Shown here in pieces: positions 1 through 5,166 of a stretch of 8,518 nucleotides of DNA. Each line of letters starts with the position of its first letter. Position 1 is the stretch's first letter. Under the pieces are notes generated by a model. That model worked only from the letters and a program-made list of their open reading frames with translations, had not been told where the DNA came from and made no database searches. Where the stretch lies: contig JAIRNQ010000305.1 of NCBI GenBank assembly GCA_031257955.1, positions 1 through 8,518 of the forward strand, in the 5' to 3' direction. Position numbers and translations under genes: made by a program. Source of the stretch: Deltaproteobacteria bacterium. Its GTDB lineage: Bacteria; Desulfobacterota; Desulfarculia; Adiutricales; Adiutricaceae.

Positions 1-303
1 GAGCTGATAGAGGGAAAGGCCCGAACTTTTGAGGACGGTTAGCTCGGAATCGGCGCTCATGCGCAGAAAGGTGGTAAGGCAAGCCAACAACGTGGCCATG
101 GGGATGGAATAGTCAAGCATCCTGGGCAGAATCAGAAAGAATATGCGCAGGACCACCGAGGGTCCAACCCCTTTGTTTAGCACCAGATCGGTCAAGGACA
201 TGAACCTGGCCATCAACAAAACGAAGGAGAAGATCAGCAAATTGACCAAAAATGACGGGATTATTTCGGCCAGAACGCTGTTGTTGATGATGCTAGGGCG
301 CAT
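1..303 (-). CDS. lptF: LPS export permease LptF (YjgP/YjgQ family), N-terminal 101 residues, cut by window edge
   Basis: Inner-membrane permease of the LptB2FG transporter, which takes lipopolysaccharide out of the inner membrane and passes it to the periplasmic bridge. Only the first 101 residues are present; the frame is still open at base 1. Visible are a first membrane segment (about residues 14-34, IIPSFLVNLLIFSFVLL), the family stretch TDLVLNKGV (38-46), a second hydrophobic segment (about 51-76) containing the conserved IPMA, and RMSADSELTVLKSSGLSLY (81-99), which matches the cytoplasmic coupling region of LptF/LptG. The ATG at 303 suits the usual N-terminus of the family and has GAGG-like purine stretches just upstream. 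It lies 138 bp downstream of mltG on the same strand. LptF and LptG are paralogues; LptF is chosen from the N-terminal pattern, and LptG remains possible. Family assignment is firm, the F/G choice less so. Confidence 0.85.
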   Translation of the reverse strand, partial: MRPSIINNSVLAEIIPSFLVNLLIFSFVLLMARFMSLTDLVLNKGVGPSVVLRIFFLILPRMLDYSIPMATLLACLTTFLRMSADSELTVLKSSGLSLYQL

Positions 304-441
304 CCCTCGACCTCGGTTAAAGGTGGCGTCGCGGGGTTTCAAGCGCCGAAAGGCGTCCGGCTTCCCCGAACGGGTTGCCCACGGGCCAAACGGCGACCGA
401 CTTTACCCATGGGGAAAGGCCGGGCCTGCGGTACCGAGGGC

Positions 442-1533
442 TTAGGTTCCGCCCCTTTGGTATCTATTGACCATGCGGTTATGTTCGGCCAGCGTTTCCG
501 AGAAGTGGTGCGTGCCGTCGTTTTTGGAGACGAAGTAAAGATACTTGCCCGGGGAAGGGTTGAGCACGGCCTTGATGGCCTCCTCGCCAGGGTTGGCTAT
601 GGGGCCGGGAGGCAAGCCGGCTATGACGTAGGTGTTGTACTCGTGTTTGGTCTCCAGGTCGGCCCGGGTCAAATTGCCGTTAAAATTTGGGAGCCCGTAA
701 ATGACCGTGGGATCGGTCTGGAGGCGCATTTTCCTCTTGAGACGGTTAAAGAACACCGAAGCGATCATGGGCCGTTCCTCGCCGGCCCCCGTTTCTTTCT
801 CCACTATCGAGGCCATGGTTACCACTTCGTTGAGCGAAAGGCCTTTGGTGGCGGCCACGGCGTCATATTTTTCCCAGACCTTTTTGAAATGGTCGGTCAT
901 GGTTTTGATAATCGTTTTGAGGGGCGTGCCTTTGGGGAAACTGTACGTTTCCGGGAACAGGTAGCCTTCCAGACTGTTGGCCGAAAAGCCAAGGGTGGTA
1001 ATAAAACTTTTGTCCCGGCAAAGGGCCATGAATTCCGTGGCCCGTCCCAGACCGGCGGTTTCGATGGACCTGGCTATGTCCCTCATGCTCCAGCCCTCGG
1101 GGACGGTGAAGGGATAAAACTTGAAATTGCCTTTCTCCAATATGGAGATGTTTTCCCAAACGCTCAGGGAGGGATCGAGAATCTGCTCCCCGGCCTTGAC
1201 GTTAACCGGTTTTTTTATCTTGGAACGAATCCTGACGGCCCACATAAAGGCGTCGGCGGACTTGATGACCCCGGCGTCAACCAATAAATCGGCCGTTTGG
1301 GCGTTGGTCGCGCCGGCGGGGATGGTCACCAGCACCTCCCGGCTCGTTTCCTCGGGGGCCAAAAAATTGTCCCCGTAACGTAGAACGGCCAGAAAGGCCA
1401 GCAGCAAACCCACTACGACGAGAATGCCGATCAGGCCGACGACTCGCCCAAAGGCGCTCGGGCCGGTACGGATCTTGCCAGTCGATGGAAGTTTTAATGA
1501 TTTAAGGGGCATGCCCTTTTGTTTGTCAGCCAT
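442..1533 (-). CDS. mltG: Endolytic murein transglycosylase MltG
   Basis: Cleaves nascent peptidoglycan glycan strands inside the chain, and is thought to set glycan length during growth. The protein has 363 residues, normal for the family. A short basic cytoplasmic tail is followed by one membrane anchor (about 31-52) and a periplasmic LysM-like region (about 65-145), then the YceG catalytic domain. Family signatures are LEGYLFPETYSFPKG (188-202), MASIVEKETG (240-249) with the likely catalytic Glu245, LQTDPTVIYG (271-280), GLPPGPIANPG (306-316) and YLYFV...HHFSETLAEHN (331-352). The ATG at 1533 has no clear Shine-Dalgarno sequence; the next ATG (residue 8) is an alternative. It lies 119 bp downstream of ruvX on the same strand, a common proteobacterial order, and upstream of lptF, so the three genes are probably cotranscribed. 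Nothing looks damaged. Confidence 0.96.
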   Translation of the reverse strand: MADKQKGMPLKSLKLPSTGKIRTGPSAFGRVVGLIGILVVVGLLLAFLAVLRYGDNFLAPEETSREVLVTIPAGATNAQTADLLVDAGVIKSADAFMWAVRIRSKIKKPVNVKAGEQILDPSLSVWENISILEKGNFKFYPFTVPEGWSMRDIARSIETAGLGRATEFMALCRDKSFITTLGFSANSLEGYLFPETYSFPKGTPLKTIIKTMTDHFKKVWEKYDAVAATKGLSLNEVVTMASIVEKETGAGEERPMIASVFFNRLKRKMRLQTDPTVIYGLPNFNGNLTRADLETKHEYNTYVIAGLPPGPIANPGEEAIKAVLNPSPGKYLYFVSKNDGTHHFSETLAEHNRMVNRYQRGGT

Positions 1534-1562
1534 GTTATACCGCGTAAGTTATTGTTCGTTCC

Positions 1563-1647
1563 CCCGGGCCATCCAGGCTCGGCCGGCCCGGGTTGACCAC
1601 GCCCAGGGTTGCCCAGGCGCCGTTCCAAGCCCAGGCCTAGGCCCAGG
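1563..1647 (-). repeat. Inverted repeat and GCCCAGG direct repeats in the ruvX-mltG gap
   Basis: Perfect 8-bp inverted repeat CCCGGGCC (1563-1570) and GGCCCGGG (1585-1592) with a 14-nt loop. Beside it are four copies of GCCCAGG, starting at 1601, 1611, 1630 and 1641; the last two flank the palindrome GGCCTAGGCC (1634-1643). In the ruvX-mltG transcript the inverted repeat would form a stable GC hairpin about 30 nt before the mltG start. There is no T-run after it, so it is not a classical terminator. It could tune mltG expression or mRNA decay; that is inference. Confidence 0.5.
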
Positions 1648-1652
1648 CCCTG

Positions 1653-2102
1653 TCATTGGTCTCGGTCTTGGTCTCGGGTTTTGTTGGCCCGGGCGGTCAG
1701 GTAGCCGTCCAAAATTAAGGTCGCCGCCGTCTTGTCGACCGCCTTAAGGCGTTCTTTCCGGCTCAGCCCGGCTTGGTCGAAGACCCGGTCGGCCATGGCC
1801 GTGGTCAGCCTTTCGTCGTAAGTATCGACCTCATAGCCCAAGCGGCTTCTAAGCTCGTGGGCCAGGGCCAGTACCCTCTGGGCCTCGGGACCCATGGAAC
1901 CGTCCGCCCTCTTGGGGAGCCCCAGCACGATTAGCCCAGCCCCTCGGCTTTCGACCAAGTCCCTGATCGCCTTGAGAAAAGGCCCGTGGGGTTTTCGCTC
2001 AAGCACGGCCAACGGCTGGGCGGTTAAGCCCAAGGGGTCGGTGGCGGCCACCCCGACCCGTTTCGTGCCCACGTCAAGGGCGACTATGCCAATCCCCGCC
2101 AA
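1653..2102 (-). CDS. ruvX: RuvX/YqgF-family nuclease (putative Holliday junction resolvase / pre-16S rRNA nuclease)
   Basis: RNase H-fold nuclease of the YqgF family, linked to 16S rRNA 5'-end maturation and described as a putative Holliday junction resolvase. From the TTG at 2102 the protein has 149 residues, the usual family length. Motifs in order: VALDVGTKRVGVAATDPLG (7-25) with Asp10, LIVLGLPKRADGSMGPEA (58-74), TYDERLTTAMAD (94-105) with Glu97, and AVDKTAATLILDGYL (121-135) with Asp123. The TTG start is preferred because GGAGG lies 5 nt upstream and the protein then begins right at the first beta strand, as in homologues. An in-frame ATG at 2192 would add 30 residues without visible family similarity. 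The C-terminus ends in a short charged RDQDRDQ repeat, from a 9-nt duplication. It is the first gene of the minus-strand block with mltG and lptF. Confidence 0.93.
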   Translation of the reverse strand: MAGIGIVALDVGTKRVGVAATDPLGLTAQPLAVLERKPHGPFLKAIRDLVESRGAGLIVLGLPKRADGSMGPEAQRVLALAHELRSRLGYEVDTYDERLTTAMADRVFDQAGLSRKERLKAVDKTAATLILDGYLTARANKTRDQDRDQ

Positions 2103-2107
2103 GGCAA

Positions 2108-2112
2108 CCTCC
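2108..2112 (-). promoter_or_regulatory. Shine-Dalgarno GGAGG deciding the ruvX TTG start
   Basis: Minus-strand GGAGG, then a 5-nt spacer (TTGCC) and TTG at 2102. It supports the internal TTG over the ATG at 2192, before which I see no comparable site. Confidence 0.6.
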
Positions 2113-2213
2113 AAAAATCGTCGCGCCCCCAGTCCGGTCGGCGCCATTTCGCCATCCGGACTGGCCATTTCCCGAGCGAATCTCGGGGCCAAGCATCGGC
2201 TGGACGGTTGACA

Positions 2214-2222
2214 ATTCTAACA
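2214..2222 (-). promoter_or_regulatory. Candidate extended -10 promoter for ruvX-mltG-lptF
   Basis: Minus-strand TGTTAGAAT, i.e. the TGn extension followed by TAGAAT (5 of 6 to TATAAT). TTGTTT, 18 nt further upstream, is only a weak -35. Initiation would fall near 2207, giving a leader of about 105 nt to the TTG start. Pattern match only. Confidence 0.35.
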
Positions 2223-2323
2223 TCAAGGGTAGCGTTAAAACAAGGGTTTGGAATGAATTAAGTTGGTAACGACCCAAAATGTAACCCAACTTGTAATGCC
2301 CATCCCTCAGGCCAGCCCACTTT

Positions 2324-2414
2324 ATCCCATTACCCATTGTCCGGTGCCAATTACCCATTGCCCATTGCCCGTTATCCATTATCCGTTGTCCATTGCCCGT
2401 TGCCCATTGCCCGT
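2324..2414. repeat. Degenerate heptanucleotide tandem array, about 13 units
   Basis: The stretch divides into 7-nt units without slippage: ATCCCAT, TACCCAT, TGTCCGG, TGCCAAT, TACCCAT, TGCCCAT, TGCCCGT, TATCCAT, TATCCGT, TGTCCAT, TGCCCGT, TGCCCAT, TGCCCGT. The consensus is T-R-Y-C-C-R-T. The 7-nt rhythm fades into GGCC-starting heptamers to about 2449. It resembles the short tandemly repeated repetitive (STRR) heptamers known best from cyanobacterial genomes. It lies upstream of ruvX and has no convincing ORF. Confidence 0.8.
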
Positions 2415-2606
2415 TTCCAGTGGCCCTTGGCCGCCGGCCCTAGGCCACGCGCCCTCGACCTTCGGCCCCCGATCCGGAGATTTCTCCCCACCTTTGGCCC
2501 GGCCTGCCTTCCGGCGTCCAACCGAATCCCTTAGTTTTTGTCCGTCATTTCCTTTCCCGCTCACTTGAGTCCATAGGACAATATTCATTTCTAAGCAAAA
2601 CAGGTC

Positions 2607-2636
2607 TCTATCTAATGGATTTTGAATCTATCTAAT
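2607..2636. repeat. 10-bp direct repeat at exactly 20-bp spacing
   Basis: TCTATCTAAT occurs at 2607-2616 and 2627-2636, one 20-bp period, or about two helix turns, apart. It sits in an AT-rich island between the heptamer array and the plus-strand promoter. The spacing suits two protein molecules bound on the same DNA face, so it may be an operator. No regulator is identifiable in the window. Confidence 0.5.
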
Positions 2637-2695
2637 TTTTAACCCGATAATTTTTTTTCAGTAACAAATTTCTTACGTTAAAGCGCATTTTATTC

Positions 2696-2718
2696 ATTTG
2701 CGGGGCAAATTCGCAAAT
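2696..2718. promoter_or_regulatory. Inverted repeat just upstream of a plus-strand promoter
   Basis: Perfect 7-bp arms ATTTGCG (2696-2702) and CGCAAAT (2712-2718) around a 9-nt centre, ending 17 bp before the TTGACA at 2736. The position fits an activator or repressor operator. Function is inferred from location only. Confidence 0.4.
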
Positions 2719-2735
2719 ATTTTCATTTTTACCCC

Positions 2736-2763
2736 TTGACAAATCATCTTTTATGCGTATAGT
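2736..2763 (+). promoter_or_regulatory. Strong sigma70-type promoter
   Basis: TTGACA (2736-2741), a 16-nt spacer and TATAGT (2758-2763). The -35 is perfect and the -10 matches 5 of 6. Initiation is expected around 2770, at the foot of the CCAGTG/CACTGG hairpin. No good start codon follows closely; the next well-supported gene begins at 3201. The promoter may therefore serve a small RNA or a long leader. Confidence 0.6.
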
Positions 2764-2771
2764 TCAATGAA

Positions 2772-2810
2772 CCAGTGCGTAAACACTGGATGGCGCTCAG
2801 TGTAAGAGCG
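2772..2810 (+). promoter_or_regulatory. Overlapping, mutually exclusive hairpins at a predicted transcript 5' end
   Basis: CCAGTG (2772-2777) pairs perfectly with CACTGG (2784-2789). ACACTG (2783-2788) can instead pair with CAGTGT (2798-2803). CGCTC (2794-2798) can also pair with GAGCG (2806-2810), which is compatible with the first hairpin but clashes with the second. The RNA can thus adopt two alternative folds, as in attenuators or switches. No T-run terminator is seen. Confidence 0.4.
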
Positions 2811-3156
2811 AATAATGAAAAGCGTGCGGCAATAACTATCTCGGTTCCATTTCCGGCTTTGATCCGGTGCCGGAACCCCATCTAAGGAAATTTCCGGTGG
2901 CCAACCCAACTGGCCCACCGCTCCCTGCCGCGAACCCCGGGGTTACCCCGTATGGCCCGAAAGGCCCAAAGGTTTGAGTTCCCTCCGCTTTAGACAATTC
3001 CCAAGAGCCCGCTGGGCGCGCCCGATTATCCAAAAAATTATTCCGTTTCGTTTTGGCCCGTGCGGGGCTTCACCCGTAACTAACTCCATCCCTTGAGAAC
3101 GAATGGCCGCCAGGGGAAGGGGTTTGTTTCATTTTTGATTTTGTCGCCTTAAATTC
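2811..3156. other. Gene-poor stretch between the 2736 promoter and the first repeat-protein gene
   Basis: No ORF with a ribosome-binding site and family signal was found. The sequence is GC-rich, with many short GGCC/CCGG palindromic patches, turning AT-rich after about 3120. It may be the untranslated leader of a transcript from 2736 into the gene at 3201, or non-coding spacer. Confidence 0.4.
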
Positions 3157-3205
3157 AGATTTTTATTGTGTTTTTCTGTTACCTGACAGAGAGGTACGCC
3201 ATGAA
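3157..3205 (+). promoter_or_regulatory. Leader copy 1: AT box plus GAGGTACGC ribosome-binding site
   Basis: The AT-rich box AGATTTTTATTGTG (3157-3170) is followed 20 nt later by GAGGTACGCC (3191-3200) and ATGAAA. GAGG is 6 nt from the ATG, a good Shine-Dalgarno distance. Nearly the same arrangement precedes the TTG at 3817: the AT boxes share 12 of 14 bases and the RBS-to-start segments 14 of 17. Confidence 0.55.
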
Positions 3206-3641
3206 AGAGATCCATCCCTCCCAGATTGCCCAGGCCTGTAACCCAGAACCCGCCACGCTGGTTAGTTTCGGCTCGCCGGCTAGCCTCGCCCAGCTGGCTA
3301 GCGCCGTCCCGTTCCGGTCTTCATCCGGCACCCAGTTCTTCTCGGCCCGGGAAATCCCAGGCCGGCCAAGCCGGGCTCGTCCACGGTCGGGTTCCCTAAC
3401 CCGCGCCCCCATTTCCCACCAAGGCACCCGGAGGCCGTTAAAACTCCGTCCCAAAGGGCCAGGCACCTTTTCCCAGCCAGGCCCCCGGAGGCCGTTTAAA
3501 CTCGGGCCCAAAGGCCCCGGTTCCTTTTCCCAGCCAGGCCCCCGGAGGCCGTTTAAACTCGGTCTCAAAGGCCCCGGTTCCTTGCCGGCTTGGCTAAAAG
3601 CCCCAAGGGTAACCAGGCGGCCCCAGGGTAGCGTCAAATAA
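3201..3641 (+). CDS. Unrecognised 146-aa basic protein with three 19-residue repeats
   Basis: I do not recognise a family. The start at 3201 is chosen because GAGG lies 6 nt upstream; an in-frame upstream ATG at 3168 lacks such a site. Residues 1-40 are mixed and mildly hydrophobic without a clear signal peptide. Residues 41-76 are rich in Ser, Arg and Pro. Residues 77-133 are three tandem 19-residue repeats of the type RRPFKLGPKGPGSFSQPGP, the third diverging after GPGS. A basic tail (134-146) follows. The repeats are strongly cationic and rich in Pro and Gly, suggesting an unstructured protein that may bind nucleic acid or polyanions (inference). The gene shares its leader type with the larger gene 175 bp downstream, so the two may be co-regulated. 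The opposite strand is also open here, so translation is not certain. Confidence 0.45.
   Translation: MKEIHPSQIAQACNPEPATLVSFGSPASLAQLASAVPFRSSSGTQFFSAREIPGRPSRARPRSGSLTRAPISHQGTRRPLKLRPKGPGTFSQPGPRRPFKLGPKGPGSFSQPGPRRPFKLGLKGPGSLPAWLKAPRVTRRPQGSVK
3429..3599 (+). repeat. Three in-frame 57-bp tandem repeats
   Basis: Units at 3429-3485, 3486-3542 and 3543-3599, each starting CGGAGGCCGTT. Units 2 and 3 are nearly identical for the first 47 bases, including the palindrome GTTTAAAC; unit 1 is more diverged and unit 3 loses identity at its end. The period is a multiple of three, so copy-number change keeps the frame and adds 19 residues per unit. Confidence 0.9.
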
Positions 3642-3763
3642 TCCCTAACGCGTCTTTATAGGCTCTTGGCGTCGCTTAACGCTAAGTCGGACCCGTCCCT
3701 TTGGTTAACGCTTCGCCAAGGGAACGAGGATAGCTTTAACCAATTCATTTTTAAGCTAACTTT

Positions 3764-3821
3764 AGATTTTAATTGTAGTAATTTTAGACCGGCTATTTGC
3801 CCATGTGAGGTACGCTTTGAA
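3764..3821 (+). promoter_or_regulatory. Leader copy 2: AT box plus GAGGTACGC ribosome-binding site
   Basis: AGATTTTAATTGTA (3764-3777), then GAGGTACGCT (3807-3816) and TTGAAA. GAGG is 6 nt from the TTG at 3817. It duplicates the leader of the gene at 3201, with 9 more bases between the AT box and the start. It decides the TTG start, since the upstream in-frame ATG at 3805 overlaps the Shine-Dalgarno region itself. Confidence 0.55.
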
Positions 3822-5166
3822 AAATTGCCTGACGCAACTGATTGTCCCTATGATTATCCTGGCCATGGCCGCCATGGCCTCATCTCCCTTACCCACGGAG
3901 GCTAGCCCGGCCGCCGCTACCCGCTCAGTTACCCAAGCCCTCCCGGTAGGCGAAAGTTACCGTGACCTGGGTCTTTCCGGCGCCGGCCTTCCCACGGCCC
4001 GGGTCTTCCCGGGCCCCAAGTCCTTACCCATAGACGGGCTGGACTTCGACCCCAGCGAACGCTCTCCCTCCATCTCCGATGCCAAGGCGCCACCCGACCG
4101 GTCTGACCGTCACGGGGCAGGAGAAAAGCCCGTATTGCGGCTATGCCTTACCGTGGGCGGCGTTAACGCTGGGCTTTTGCCATTTCCCTTAGCGGCTTTG
4201 GCTTTGGACCCATCGGGCGGCGTCGGGGCTGAGGGAAGCCATGGCCCAAGCCATCTTTTCGGGCCAGACGAGAAACTCCAACCCCCGCTGGGGCCAAAAT
4301 TCCTTTTGGCCGCTGCCTTTCCGCCACCGGTCTCCGCCGATGCCAATGCGGCACGGTTTTTCGGAAAGCCGCCGCCCGCCGTCGCCCACCGGCTAAAGTC
4401 ATTAATAACGGCTGGGCTCAGCCTGTTTGGGCCATGGTCGGATCGCCTCCGGCGAGCGCCCACCCCGTCGCCTATGGACGGTTTATTCCCAACTCCCGAG
4501 CCACGGACGATAGATGGGCTTGGTTTGGCCTCTTTGGAACGAGGGCCGTCCTTGTCCCTGGCCAAAGCTTTCGGCAGCGGTTCACCCTCACCCGAGGCCG
4601 GGTTAGATCCCTTCCCAGAAATGGCCATAAACGGGTCTCACGGCCCCGCCACGGCATTTGTGATTCCAGCCGGTGTCTTTACCGCGGAGGACGCCCAAAA
4701 GCCCTTAGAACGCGTTCTGGGGGCGTTTATCGAGGCCTACCCAAAAACAAGGCCCGCCGCCTCTCTCCGACCCTACCTCCCAAAGTCCGCGCCCGAGGGT
4801 AGCCAGGACCTCGGGCCGAGGCGAGAATCCAAGCCGGCCGGGGCCATTTGGGCCAGTAGCCAAAGAGCTTCCAAGGATAACCCCATCGCCGTAACATCCG
4901 GGCTCTTGCGGCGGCCGAAGGAAGGCGGTTCGGGTCTGGGGCTTCCAAGCCCTTCTGGGAGCAAGGCTAAACCAGGGCTGGTGTTCATAACCTCCACCGT
5001 CCGGCCAAACGATGCCGGTATCCTCCCCGGTGCCATTACGGATCGACCTTCCCGCCGGCCTCCCAACTCCGCCGCAATGACGCTTGTGCTCGGCTTTTCG
5101 GCTTTGCCTAGTCGGATCGGCGTAGGGCTGGCCGCTTCTAGGCGGACGCGAGGGCCGTCGCCGTAA
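3817..5166 (+). CDS. Unrecognised 449-aa Pro/Gly/Ser/Ala-rich putative secreted protein with internal repeats
   Basis: No family recognised. From the TTG at 3817 the N-terminus MKNCLTQLIVPMIILAMAAM looks like a signal peptide: Lys2, a hydrophobic core to about residue 21, and possible cleavage after Ala21 or in TEA-SP near 29. The mature part is low-complexity, Pro/Gly/Ser/Ala-rich, and almost without cysteine. Residues 63-91 and 223-251 align without gaps at 15 of 29 positions, sharing FP.P....IDGL, ER.PS.S and AKA. GSHGP recurs at 140-144 and 273-277. This points to an old internal duplication and argues for real coding, as do the 449 uninterrupted codons. Its leader nearly copies that of the gene at 3201. 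Envelope or extracellular location is inference; adhesin-like, structural or effector roles are all open. The antisense strand also has long open frames, typical of GC-rich coding DNA. Confidence 0.6.
   Translation: MKNCLTQLIVPMIILAMAAMASSPLPTEASPAAATRSVTQALPVGESYRDLGLSGAGLPTARVFPGPKSLPIDGLDFDPSERSPSISDAKAPPDRSDRHGAGEKPVLRLCLTVGGVNAGLLPFPLAALALDPSGGVGAEGSHGPSHLFGPDEKLQPPLGPKFLLAAAFPPPVSADANAARFFGKPPPAVAHRLKSLITAGLSLFGPWSDRLRRAPTPSPMDGLFPTPEPRTIDGLGLASLERGPSLSLAKAFGSGSPSPEAGLDPFPEMAINGSHGPATAFVIPAGVFTAEDAQKPLERVLGAFIEAYPKTRPAASLRPYLPKSAPEGSQDLGPRRESKPAGAIWASSQRASKDNPIAVTSGLLRRPKEGGSGLGLPSPSGSKAKPGLVFITSTVRPNDAGILPGAITDRPSRRPPNSAAMTLVLGFSALPSRIGVGLAASRRTRGPSP

Noticed and set aside
409..1287. 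Long plus-strand open frame (292 codons)
   Set aside because: Antisense to mltG, whose motifs are unmistakable; the frame has no family similarity and is a GC-rich shadow.
2790..2885. 31-codon plus-strand ORF starting MALSVRANNEKR, just after the 2736 promoter
   Set aside because: The first residues recall flagellin-type N-termini, but the similarity stops at once. There is no Shine-Dalgarno, and the start lies inside overlapping hairpins.
3179..3637. Minus-strand open frame (152 codons) opposite the 57-bp repeats
   Set aside because: It is open mainly because the repeats lack stops on both strands. No Shine-Dalgarno, whereas the plus strand has GAGG at the right distance and a leader shared with the next gene.
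4110..4628. Minus-strand open frame (172 codons) inside the 449-aa gene
   Set aside because: The plus strand has a signal peptide, Shine-Dalgarno and internal protein repeats; the antisense frame has none of these.
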